DNA of 64,000 nt from Aedes albopictus. Taxonomy: Eukaryota; Arthropoda; Insecta; Diptera; Culicidae. The notes below the pieces were generated by a model. That model was not told where the DNA came from, ran no database searches, and saw only the letters and a program-made list of their open reading frames with translations. Positions 10,380 to 20,514 of the stretch are shown piece after piece. Numbering within the stretch: position 1 is the first letter of the stretch; each line of letters opens with the position of its first letter. Made by a program: the position numbers and the translations under genes. The stretch lies in NCBI RefSeq assembly GCF_035046485.1, contig NC_085137.1, forward strand, positions 503,150,536-503,214,535, given 5' to 3'.

Positions 10380-11960
10380 AAATATGTATCAAAAACATCA
10401 AAACCAATCCAAATCCGAAATAAATTCAAATCTTAATCTAAATTCCAAATCTAATCCAAATTCAATCCATAAACAAACCAAATCCAATTCTTGCTAAATC
10501 CAATAAAAATTCAATCGAAATCCAATCCAAATTCTACTCAAATCTTATCCAATTCGAATCCAATCCACATTCTATTCAATTCCAATTCGTATTCAACCCA
10601 AATGCAATCTAATAGAAATCCAATCTGAATTCAAATCCAAATCCAATCTCAATCCAGCATAGATTCAATACAATCCAAATCCTATCTAAATGTAATCCAC
10701 ATCCAATCCAAGACATGATCCAAGATCAACACTATTCAATACAATCCAAATCCAATCTCCATCCAACTCAAACCCAATCCAATGCAAATTCAATCCAAAT
10801 CCAATCCTTATTGAATCCGAACACAATCTGCAATCCAAAGCTAATCAAAATCATATTTAAATTCAATCCAAATCCAAATACAGTTAAAACCAACACTCAT
10901 TCAATCTAGGCCTAATTCTATCCAAATCCAATACAGATCCTCTACAATCAAAATCCAATTCTGAATTCAAGCCAAATCCAATCCAAACTCAACTTAAATC
11001 CAATCCATATCCAATGCTTGCTTAATCCAATGAAAATTCAATCGATATCATATCAAAATTCAACCCAAATCCTATCCAACTCGATCCCAATCCATATCCG
11101 ATCGTCCTATCCAAATCCAAACCGAATCTACAAAAACAAAACTTGTTTAATCCAAATCCAGTTCAAATTTAATCTAAATCCATTCCAAATCCAATCCAAA
11201 ATCAACACTTAATAGTACAATCCAAATCCAATCTCCATCCAACTCTAATCTAATCCAAATTCAAATCCAATCTATAATCAATCCGAATCCAATCCCATGC
11301 AAATTTAATCCAAATCCAATTAATATCCAATCCAAATCGAATTTGAACCCAATCTGCAATCCGAAGCTAATCAAATCATATTCACATTCAATTCAAATCC
11401 AAATACAGTTGAAAACCAACACTCATTAAATATAGGCTAAAGTTTATCCAAATCCAATGCACATTCTTTGCAATCTACATCCATTTCAAGCCTGATTCAA
11501 TTAAAATTTAACTTAAATTCAATCCAAATCCAATTTATGCTTAAACCAATAAAAATTCAATCGAAATCCTAAACAAAATCCATCCCAAATCCTATCCAAT
11601 TCGATTTCAACCCATATCCTATTTAAATATAATCCGTATCCAACCCGAATCCAATCTAATCGAAATCTTATCTCATTCCATTAAATCCATTTTAAATCCA
11701 ATTCACAGCCAATGTAAATGAATACCACATCCACTCCTTATCCAATGCTAATGTCTTCAAACCCCAATCCATATTAAATCCAAAACATCTCCAAATCTAA
11801 TCTAATTCATATCCATTACAAGTCCAAGCTAAATGCACAACAAAACGAATCATAATCCAGTACAGATCTAACCTAGATCACATCCAAATCTAGTCTTCCA
11901 GTACAAATCCAATTCAAACCAATTAAATCCAATCCATATTAAAACAAATTGCAATGCATA
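10380..11960. repeat. Degenerate TCCAAA/TCCAAT array
   Basis: About 1.6 kb is made almost wholly of variants of a six-base unit, such as AATCCAAATCCAATCC, interspersed with ATTCAATCC and TTTAATCC forms. One strand is strongly depleted in G. Larger units are repeated within it: segments near 10715-10910 and 11195-11430 resemble each other. It has no coding value. The array lies inside the LTR-bounded element. Confidence 0.85.
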
Positions 11961-11984
11961 TTCAATTCAAATTCACACCAGGAC

Positions 11985-12610
11985 GTGTCCATTTTTTTGA
12001 CTTTCTTCTTTCTGTAATACGTCTTCGATTTTCACCTCAACATTCTTCTCTTTACTTTGGATTGTTTTTTTTCAATCTCCTCTTACCTCTCATTCATCAT
12101 GTTTTTTTTTTTTACTTTTGTTTTCTCCGTTTTTCTCTTTCTCTCATGTTTCGTTCCTCTTCTCTCATTTTTTGCTTTTTTTCAAACATCCTCCTGCTTT
12201 CCTTTTTTTTCTCTTCTTTATTTTTTTTGCAAAACCGTCATCGTTTTTTTTCTTTATTTTCTTCCCAACGCATCTCAACTCTCTTTCAATTATTTTTTTG
12301 CATGCCATCGCCTTCCATTTGCTTTTTTTTTACAAACACCCGTTTGCTTTTCCTTTTTTTTTCATCTTTTTTTTAGCAAGTTCCGTCTTTGTTCAAATAT
12401 TTTTTTACAATCATTTGTTTTGCTTGCTTTTCTCTTGCCTTTTGCTCATGTATTTTTTCCTTTCGTTTTCTCCGTGTTTTTTTTTTGCTTACTTCAAGGC
12501 ATCTGAAACTTTCTCTCGTGTTACGGTTCTTTCTCTCCATTTTTTCAAACACCCTCTCGCATTTCGTTTCTTTTTACCTCTTCTTTCGATGCCTCCCTTT
12601 TTTGAAACAT
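11985..12610. repeat. Pyrimidine-rich tract
   Basis: The + strand is dominated by T and C in runs such as TTTTTTTTC and TCTCTTTCTC over about 600 bp. Long open frames here are an artefact of the composition (strings of Phe, Leu and Ser). Confidence 0.75.
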
Positions 12611-12857
12611 TTCCATTCTAGTTCCGCTTATCCTTGGTCACACCCAAACACATCCAGCAGTCCTCCCTGCAGACAATTCACCACCATCTGCCAATTCTTC
12701 CCATTTGCCCCCTGCACACTTTTCGCTACTCCACACGGCTAAAAGTTTCACTGCGAACACCGATAAAAGCTGCAAATCACACCTTTTCTTGCTTGCCACT
12801 AAAACCCCTTTCACTGAATTAACTAGTTAGGATGAAACCTCCTACCAGCTGCACCAT

Positions 12858-13210
12858 TGTCGTAACGAAGGATGGTTTCCGATAATGCACATCCGATCGC
12901 TACAACGATAGTTACTAGAATGCCGTTGAGCTGTTTGCAGTCTTCCCTCCAACACACGAACGCTTTTTCCCTCAATCGACTCGGCTCAGTCTCAGAGTTT
13001 TCAATCGGACACCACCACAACCAAAGTGTGAGCCGCGATCTCGAACCATTCATTGTGTCGTTCAAAGCCAACGCTAACATTCGTTCAGTTTTGCGTATTT
13101 GTCACGATTCCACGCTCATTCGTAAGGGGTGTCCAAAACAGCCCGCTATTTGCAATACACACATAAAGAAATCACAGCATTTAATTTATTAACCTAACTA
13201 TATCACCACA
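12858..13210. repeat. Right LTR-like direct repeat
   Basis: This is a near-identical copy of 9870-10223, followed by the target duplication CTCCG at 13211-13215. Confidence 0.8.
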
Positions 13211-13655
13211 CTCCGTTTCAGTAATAAAACGGTGCAAAAAGCGTGGGTAGTATGATTCCTTGCCTGAGTTGAAGCTGTTTGAGCAAAACTTTGGAAAACC
13301 TTGTTGTTTAGCACTTCAGCGCGCACGCTGTTGTAAAAAGTATGTACAACACTACCAAAAAACCTCGCTTTTCGTATACAGCGCGAGCACGGTGCAGTTT
13401 CTGTTGCTTGATGGCGTGCGTCCTGGAAGGTTAAGTTGCAAAAAATAGAGAAAATGGCAACACAGTTACTAAAACAGCATCAAATTAGGCAAGGAATCAT
13501 AAAACCCACGCTTTTTGCATCATTCTATTGGAGAAACGGAGAATTCGTCTTCTCACCATACAAAAATTAAGCTCATTATTACAAATCTAGTACTTAAATG
13601 ATTGTTGCACACCTCATAAGAAAAGCATGGAGTATTACGTTTTACTAGTATTTAC

Positions 13656-14184
13656 GTCTTTGGAACATGAGCTTTTACTACATGCGTGTAGTGCAGAACA
13701 GCTGTCACTTTTTCAACACACAACACACCTTTTCAGCGTAATAAGGAAGTTTTTAACATAGACGCAGATGTTTCCGGCAGGCTGTCGATTCCGATAAGTA
13801 TACAGGTTTACGTGTATGAATCTGAGAGTTGAAATATTGTTTGAAACCTTCACGATAGTAAGAACGATAAGTGTTATGTCTTGTCTCGCGTCGCGTCTTG
13901 TGAATGTCAGTTTGTTCTTAAGTTAGCACAAAACATAACAATGGAGTTGAAAATCACCCACAAAATCTTTCACTAGGATTTCTACAGAAATTCCTCCATA
14001 TATTTTGTTAAGATTCTAGCAATTCTCTATTAAGAGATTCTCGTTCGATTTTTCACAAAGTTTTCCTCGGATTTTCTACAGAGGTTTCTCTCAAGAAGGC
14101 TCGAAGTTTCTTACGGGACTCCCCTTGAGAATGATTACCCGCGGTTCCTTCCAGAATTTGTCCCAACGATTTTCTACGGGAGTA
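13656..14184. repeat. Unassigned sequence grading into a degenerate TTCC/TTTCTC array
   Basis: From about 13970, words such as AAATTCCTCC, GATTTTC and TTTCTACAG recur loosely, resembling the GGAATTCC-type arrays elsewhere in the window but more diverged. From 13656 to 13970 I see nothing recognisable. Confidence 0.45.
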
Positions 14185-14366
14185 CAGTCAGGTTTTTTTT
14201 ACGCGGAGGATACGTACGTAGGTTTTTAATTCAAAAAACCGCGTAAAAAAAGTCTCACCATTTCTCGACGAATCATGCAAAAATAAGACGATGATTTTTT
14301 TTTTGTATGGAGTTTTCATTTACGCGGCCGCGTAAATCAAAACCGCGTAAAAAAAAGACCTGACTG
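14185..14366. mobile_element. 182-bp TA-flanked pogo/Tigger-like MITE
   Basis: The left end reads CAGTCAGGTTTTTTTTACGC and the right end, reverse-complemented, reads CAGTCAGGTCTTTTTTTTAC. TA flanks both sides (14183-14184 and 14367-14368). ACGCGG or its complement recurs several times, including a central GCGGCCGCG. TA targets, CAGT ends and repeated CCGCG words resemble Tigger-type termini, though I could not check a family database. Confidence 0.78.
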
Positions 14367-14368
14367 TA

Positions 14369-14820
14369 TCTACTGATTTTTCCCAAGATATTCTTTCGGG
14401 ATTCATACTGGATTTCCTCACGAAATTTAAGAAGAAGTTCTTAGAGGATTTCCTTTTTGTGTTGTTTCCGAGGTTTTGCTAGAGTTTCGCCGATTCTTCA
14501 TGAGTTTTCGGGTTTGAGAGAGGTTTTCTCGGTTCCTCCTGTGACTTCTTCACGAAGTTTTCGTGACCATTCTTCTGTTAGTTTTTCTCGTGATTCCTCG
14601 TGAATTTTTTTTTTGTGAGATTTCTCTTAGAAGTTTTTTTTTTAATTTTAGAAGGTTTTTTTCAGGATCTTTTACTGATATTTCTTAAGGAGTTCTTCCC
14701 GAGATTTGTTTCCGGAATTTCTCGCCTTGATTATTCTGAAATTTCTCTTGGAGATTTCTTCATAACTCTCTGAGTTCGTCCTGGATTCCGTATCGGCAAT
14801 TGCACAGGCATTTTTCTGCG
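14369..14820. repeat. Degenerate TTCTC/GATTCC array
   Basis: This is a loose repetition of GATTTCTC, GAGTTTTC and TTCTTC-type words, with no frame and no clear boundary. It ends about 145 bases before the first Asap exon in the window. Confidence 0.45.
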
Positions 14821-14964
14821 TTTTTTCTGACGATCTGCAGATACGGGTTTAAATCCCATCAGAATGAAGTGAAAGGCATTACTAGTCTGTATTTTGCAAT
14901 CATGTTATACTTGAGGTTTTTTCACTTGCGGTGTTGGTCCTAATACCTTTCTATGCTTCGCTAG

Positions 14965-15445
14965 ATTGAACATGCCATAAAGCGCGAGAAGAGCGCCTTC
15001 GATCACATCAACACCGACTGGAACATCCACGACGACGGTTCGACGGATTTCTCCGACGATGACACGGTGCTTATGGACGAACGGAAGTCCCGATCGCGGC
15101 CGCCCAGTTTCGTCGGAGGTGAATCGCCGGTGCTACGATCCCGTTCGTCCACGTGCGATTCGATCCAGAGCGGTTCCAGTCCCAGTTCCAGCTGCAATCC
15201 GAACCTGGTCAGTGGCGGGCAGCAGATTCCCGGTGGCAGCCAGCAGCGACAAATTCCAATTCCCTCCTCCGGTACTAGTCCAAAGCAATACGCCGGAGGG
15301 TTCGGATCGCATTACGGATCGGCAGCCGGTGGTTCTAGTCCTAATTCTAGCAGTTCCAGCAGTATTATTCGCCAAGCGACAGCTCAGATTTCCGCAGCAG
15401 CCGCCGCTGCCGCAGCCAGTTCACAGAGCAAAAAGTCTTCCTCCG
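14965..15445 (+). CDS. Asap: Asap exon: end of ankyrin region and linker
   Basis: The frame codes for the post-ankyrin segment of an ASAP-family Arf GTPase-activating protein, which stimulates GTP hydrolysis on Arf at membranes and links Arf to actin and endocytic proteins. The family carries BAR, PH, ArfGAP, ankyrin and SH3 domains; only the C-terminal part is here. The exon starts after an AG at 14963-14964 with IEHAIKREKSAFDHINTDW, then an acidic DFSDDD stretch, RKSRSRPPS, and a Ser/Gly/Ala-rich linker with a run of alanines. It ends in phase 1 before GTAAGA. The identification is anchored by the SH3 exon at 40317, joined through four further exons that all keep frame. Upstream exons lie left of the window. 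The exact acceptor is less certain than the donor. Confidence 0.85.
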
Positions 15446-15508
15446 GTAAGATCGTATTTTGGAACCTTAAATTGCAGAAGTGTGTAACCTTTTTTGTCAC
15501 CGTTACAG

Positions 15509-15907
15509 TCAACATAGGTTCGCTGAAGAAACGCACGGCACCGGCCCCACCGCCGACCACCTACGGCACATTGCCGCATGCACCTCGCCATTCGCAGAAC
15601 ATTGACAGTGAGATTTTTGGAGTATCGGCACCTCACCTGCACCACCATCATCCGGAAATGTATAGTACACTGCCACACCTGAGGGGGTCGGATAGCGGCG
15701 GGGGAGGAGGAGGAGGAGGTGGCAGCGGTGGGACGGGTTCATCCGCTGGCGGTAAATCGAACTCGTCCCAACAGTTGCACTTTGATAACAAGATCTACGA
15801 AAGGTTCGAGGGTTACATACAGTCCAGCAGGGATCCGAACTTCTTGAGTAGCTTTACCGGTGGTCATAAACGGTCGCCTAGCGGGGAGTCGCTGGGAAGG
15901 AATTTAG
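15509..15907 (+). CDS. Asap: Asap exon: proline- and glycine-rich linker
   Basis: A 63-bp intron precedes this exon. The acceptor (GTTACAG) and donor (GGTGAG) leave phase 1 on both sides, and the split valine codon reads through. The protein has KKRTAPAPPPTTYGTLP, a His cluster, a run of nine glycines and a more conserved YERFEGYIQSSRDPNF segment. The proline-rich parts are the kind of SH3-ligand sites known in ASAP proteins. Reading past the donor meets a stop after six codons, which supports splicing here. Confidence 0.85.
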
Positions 15908-16109
15908 GTGAGTTCTTAGGGTTTTGACATGATTTGAATTCAGTAAACTTAACGCTTTTCTTCCCAAGACTTCGTATGGCTATTTCCATGGTACTTTGGA
16001 GAAACCATGGGAAGCAAAGGTTTAACGTTTTTGCTTTTTTGTACACCAAAGTGTAATGAAAGATTCCATCACTCCGCTAGGTTTATTAATTGGAGTTTTT
16101 GTTTTCCAG

Positions 16110-16223
16110 CTGGAGCAAAACTAGTCCTCCCTCCGGCGGGAGAAATTCCTCAGCTAAAGCCAGTCGACAAAAGTTTTCACAACAGACCAAAGCTACCACC
16201 GCCGCCAGGGCCTCCGGCTGCAG
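16110..16223 (+). CDS. Asap: Asap exon: PPPPGPP proline motif
   Basis: The exon follows TTTTCCAG and ends before GTAATT. It takes the phase-1 G from the previous exon to complete an alanine codon, codes for a basic/proline segment ending KLPPPPGPPAA, and leaves phase 1. Confidence 0.85.
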
Positions 16224-16296
16224 GTAATTTATCTCTTAATTAAACTGTTGATTGTTCTTCAATCGATAATTATAATCATTATTCTTATCCTTGCAG

Positions 16297-16370
16297 ACAA
16301 AGCAATGTCCAACGGACAATCCAACGAGAGTCTCTCGTCGATAGACGACGCAGTCGTGTTGAGGAAAAAG
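16297..16370 (+). CDS. Asap: Asap exon: short Ser-rich segment
   Basis: This 74-bp exon runs from a CCTTGCAG acceptor to a GGTAAAA donor. With the G carried over it codes for 25 residues (SNESLSSIDDAVVLRKK at its end) and leaves phase 0. Confidence 0.82.
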
Positions 16371-16451
16371 GTAAAATTACAAAATTAAGTGACAATTACT
16401 ACAGATTTTAAATTAATCTCACACGTTTTTTTTTTTTCATTTCCTCATCAG

Positions 16452-16676
16452 GCAACCAAAGTTCAGCAACTCAACTCATCGACCAACTATGGGGACTTTG
16501 TGGGTGATTTGGACCATTCGCTGGCGTCATCCTCGGGGGGAAATTTGGACTCGGCCAACAGTAGCTTTAGTAGGAACGATACCAGCGGTGCTTCGGCGGC
16601 GTCCTCCGGCGGGGCTGGTGGAACGGCTCTAGATGTTAGGAATAGTTTCAACACGTCCAAGGATAGAGCGTACTTT
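16452..16676 (+). CDS. Asap: Asap exon: last linker exon before the long intron
   Basis: Seventy-five codons in phase 0 run from after CATCAG to a strong GTAAGT donor. The product is Ser/Gly/Asn-rich (SSTNYGDFVGDLDHSL, then DVRNSFNTSKDRAYF). Reading into the intron stops within four codons. The next exon in frame is 23.6 kb downstream. Confidence 0.85.
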
Positions 16677-17505
16677 GTAAGTACATAGGGGGACCCGGGG
16701 CAAGACGGTCAGGTATCAGGTATCAGTAGGTCGGCTCCAGAGGCACGTTCTCCTCCATTTGGGAAATTTGTGCCATCGCCATGAGCTCGAGCCTATTCAT
16801 CATTTACCTAAGGGAGACGGATGGCAAAAAAAAAAGAAGAGACAGGGAAAAGGACAGGTGAGAGAATAGCGTCCTGAAAAGGACACTGTAATAACGCATA
16901 AATCGTAAAGAGAGCCTATAGCTCTTTACCACAGCGGGTCAAGAACAACAGAACAGCCTGAAGAAGATTCAGATTTTTGAAGTCGGTTTCGCTTGATAAG
17001 TGATTACCGAGTACTCGGAAACGCAGCTGCGCAAAAACGAAACAGTTACATATCAAATGATACGAAGTTCCATAATCGGATTCACAGCTAACACATACAA
17101 ATGAATCAGCTTGCTGAATATTCGCCATGTGATAGCTGAGTCGGCAGTGGCCAGTCAATGCTTTGACCAGCATGCTGCAATTCTGCTTTGACAGATTTCT
17201 TAGAAACTTCGCCACCCCTAGAGATGGCTCAGTACAATACAATTTTGTTTGACGACATGACTCCAAACTATTCCAGTATTGTTTGTGTTGAGTGGTAGCC
17301 CAGGTGTCAATCTGAGGCTTCACCCAACACTTGGATACCGGAATAGCTGGCTCAGGGCCAATGAAGTCATGTGATGCTCCAGTGCGAGCTAACTCATCAG
17401 CCAATTCATTTCCAGCGATGGAAGAATGGCCAGGTACCCACACAAGGAGAACAGCGTTTGCTGAATTATTCAGCTCCTCGATTTGAGTTCGACAAACTAA
17501 TTCCA

Positions 17506-17732
17506 GACCAACAATTGAAAAGGCCACATCAACATTGCGTAAACAAACACGTTTCTGTCGACTTGAGGCCTTCTGAGATCCACCCACGCATCTCACCACC
17601 ACTATCAGAAAGCTTGTTGTTTGCGCTTTCTGTTAGTGGTGGTGAGATGTGTGGGTGGAGTTCAAAAGGCCTCAAGTCGATAGAAACATGTTTGTTTACA
17701 AAATGTTGTTGCGGCCTTTTCAATTGTTGGTC
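17506..17732. mobile_element. 227-bp hairpin (fold-back) MITE
   Basis: Two arms of about 105 bp are near-perfect inverted repeats, starting GACCAACAATTGAAAAGGCC, around a loop of about 11 bases. The same LINE region in copy 2 (near 34555) lacks it, so it is an insertion. The flanks share AATTC, too short to call the duplication length. Confidence 0.8.
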
Positions 17733-18464
17733 TTGAATTCAGATCTAGAGTTGACCGAAGCAAGTGCTTTAATAGCAGCCTGGCTATCTAAACAGAAGTA
17801 TATTACTTTGACCATTACGAACTGTTGAAGTGCTGATTGCACATAAGAGCAAAGATTTCGGCCTGAAAAACGGTGCAGTATCTACCAAGTGAGTAAGACT
17901 GATACAGCCTTAGCTCACGAGAATAAACACCAGCACCTGCTCGACCTTCGAGAAGGGAGCCATCAGTGTAACAAACGATGCCGTCTGAAATACTTCTCTC
18001 GCGATATCCAGATGTCCACTCTTCCCGGGAAGGGAATTTCGTGGAAAATGTCATATATGGAAAATTACAAGCAATTGTTAGATCACTTGGAGCAAGGACA
18101 ACTTTGTCCCAATTCACCAAAAGTGGAAATAACAAGGTGTATGTTGAACTGCGGTTTACAGGAGTTTCCTCGAGTAAACCGAGTACTCATAGGCGTAAGT
18201 GCAAGAAAGTGCTTCTTGTTTGAGATGAATGTATAGTGGGGCAACTTTAAAGAGAACCTCGAGCGCTGCCGTGGGAGTTGAAGAGAACGCTCCAGACATC
18301 GCCATTAAGCATATCCTTTGGAGATGGCCTAATTTTGATGGGATCGTTCTCACTTCGCTCTTTTGCCACCACACAAGACATCCGTAGGCCAATATTGATC
18401 GAACAACAGTTGCGTAGATCCATTTGATATACTTGGGTTTTAGACCCCAAGTTGTACCAAAAGT

Positions 18465-20270
18465 TCACCAGCATTGCCCGAAGGCCATACAAGCTTTCTT
18501 GATTCTGAACTCAACATGAGGTGTCCAGGAAAGCTTGGAATCAAGAATAACTCCAACGTACTTTACCTGTTCAGTCACATCGATTTCAGAATCAAAGAAA
18601 CGCATAGGTCGAACGCCATCACGGTTTCGCCTTTCCGTGAAAAGAACAATAGATGTTTTAAGCGGATTTACCGAAAGGCCATATTGGCGACACCAACCCT
18701 CAACTACCTGAAGAGCGTTTTGCATCAGGTCGAAATGGGTGCTGATGCACATACCGACTAACAATGTTAGGTAGTCGTCGGCAAAACCATAAGTAGGAAA
18801 ACCGCTATTATTGAGTTGCCTCAATAGCGTATCTGCTACGAGATTCCACAAAAGTGGTGATAAGACTCCCCCCTTGGGGGCATCCACAAACACTCAATTT
18901 CCTAATCGCCGCTTGACGCAATGTCGCGAAGAGATGTCGGTTTTTGAGCATTTGGTGAATCCAATTGGAAATCATTGGAGATATACCATGACCCCGTGCG
19001 GCTTCCAATATGGCATCGAAAGGCACGTTGTCAAAGGCACCCTCGATATCTAAGAAAACACCCAAGCAGGATTGCTTTTGAGCGAATGCCTTCTCGATAT
19101 CGTAAACAACTTTGTGTAAAAGAGTAACAGTGGACTTTCCAGATTGGTAAGCATGTTGGTTCACATGAAGAGGCACATTGGCCAGATAAACATCACGGAT
19201 GTGATGATCGACAATGCGTTCTAAGCATTTCAGAAGAAAAGAGGTCAAACTGATAGGTCTGAAGCTCTTTGCTTCTTCATACGACGCACGACCCACTTTC
19301 GGAATAAACTTTACAGTAATATCCCGCCAGGATTTGGGAATATACCCTGTAGCAAAACTGCAAACAAGTAGTTGTTTCAAAACATGTTTGAAATGATCAA
19401 ATCCCTTCTGAAGCAAAATAGGATAAATCCCATCTGCCCCGGGAGATTTGAAAGGAGCAAAGCTATTAAGTGCCCATTCAATCGATTCTAAAGTTATGAT
19501 ACTCCGAGCCGAAGCTAAAGAATCATAACTACAAGAAAAGACATCAGGTTCATCCGAAGACGTAATATCCACACATCCAGGGAAGTGTGTACTGAATAAA
19601 CATTCCAAAACTTCCTCATCAGAGGAAGTGAAATCACCATTTGGCAAACGAAGTTCGTTCACTTGAAAATCCTTAGATTTTGCAAGGATTTTGTTCAATC
19701 GACTGGCTTCACTCAGACTGGAAACGTTTGTATAAAGGTTTTTCCAGCCGGATTGTTCAGCAGACCGAAGAGCTTTCTGGTAGGCCTTGCGAGCCGACTT
19801 GAAAGCCTCCGATCCAGCCGAACGTCGTCTGTTCCAACTCTTTCTACATTGTTTCCTGAGCTTGGCCAGATCAGAGTTCCACCAAGGGGTTCCTCTTGTG
19901 GTCTTCACAGACCGCAGAGGGCAAGCTTCTTCAAAAGCTTCCATGATGAAGGCCGTTGTAGTATCAACGGCTTCATCTAAATCACTTGGAGTGTCAATTG
20001 ATGGTGAGTATCCATGAAATTTGGCTGCAACCAAATCGGTAAAGAGATCCCAGTTAGTTGACCGGGGGTTCCTGAAAGGCAAAGTTTGCGAAGTAACATT
20101 CACATGTTCAAACAAGATGTAGCGATGGTCAGATAAAGATTCTTCATCTGACACATGCCAATTGGTCAGCTCGTGACTAATTCTGCTAGAGCAAAGAGTT
20201 ATGTCTAACACTTCCTCTCTAGCAGATACCGAGAAGGTTGGGCGGTTGCCTATGTTAAGTATTCCAAGAT
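18465..20270 (-). pseudogene. LOA-type reverse transcriptase, frameshifted
   Basis: The two frames 20270-18870 and 18893-18465 overlap and together cover the RT palm and fingers. The C-run at 18868-18873, in the region coding for the CPQGG box, has a different length in the second copy (near 35700), where the frame is open. The loss is therefore a homopolymer indel, either biological or an assembly error. Landmarks are SLTSFLLKCLERIVD, FLDIEGAFDNV and FADDYLTL. Confidence 0.8.
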
Positions 20271-20296
20271 CTGTACTACTTAAGTATTCCATCCAG

Positions 20297-20514
20297 GCCC
20301 GGATTAAGGATTGTGGGGGCCCGGGGCCCGAGCGGATGAGGAGGCCCCACGGAGAGATGACCAAAAATGTTTTTCTTTATTTTCGAACAGTACTTGAGTA
20401 ATATGAATAATAAAGCTAATGTTAGCAACCAAAAAAGGTTTTTGTGGGGGCCCCTAAAATGTAGGGGCCCGGGGCCCGGGCCCCCCCGCCCCCCCCTTAG
20501 ATCCGGCCCTGATT
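20297..20514. mobile_element. hAT-type MITE with G/C homopolymer runs
   Basis: The ends read CAGGCCCGGATTAAGG and, reverse-complemented from the right, CAGGGCCGGATCTAAGG. Flanking 8-mers agree at about six of eight positions (ATTCCATC and ATTCCAAA). Both sides contain GGGGCCCGGGGCCC-type runs. It interrupts the LINE endonuclease frame at about 20515. Confidence 0.72.

Larger units (their letters stand above)
9870..13210. mobile_element. Non-coding LTR-bounded element (LARD/TRIM-like) carrying a long array
   Basis: Direct repeats of 354 bp (9870-10223) and 353 bp (12858-13210) begin TGTCGTAACG and end ATCACCACA. They differ by about two positions. The 5-bp sequence CTCCG occurs immediately before the first (9865-9869) and after the second (13211-13215), as expected for an integrase-made duplication. 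The 2.6-kb interior has no gag or pol frame. It holds a degenerate hexamer-like array and then a pyrimidine-rich block. I see no convincing primer-binding site or polypurine tract, so mobilisation by another element is an inference. Confidence 0.78.
9783..13655. mobile_element. Fold-back element split by an LTR-bounded element
   Basis: The left arm (9783-9869, continued at 13216-13264) is the imperfect reverse complement of the right arm (13488-13655). Shared stretches include TTTGTATGRTGAGAAG, CTCCGTTTC and GCAAAAAGCGTGGGT. The right arm has about 35 extra bases. Joining the two parts of the left arm across 9870-13215 restores the pairing, which shows that the LTR-bounded element arrived later. 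No transposase frame is visible. Confidence 0.68.

Noticed and set aside
10380..11960. CRISPR-like or telomeric array
   Set aside because: The units are degenerate six-mers without spacers, and do not match the insect telomere TTAGG.
11954..12742. Several overlapping frames of 100-167 codons rich in Phe, Leu and Ser
   Set aside because: They follow from the polypyrimidine composition, occur in all three frames, and show no domain or conserved start.
15446..15508. Reading through the 63-bp Asap intron as coding
   Set aside because: The frame stays open, but consensus GTAAGA and TTACAG sites flank it and the inserted residues do not look like linker; retention remains possible and could be checked with cDNA.
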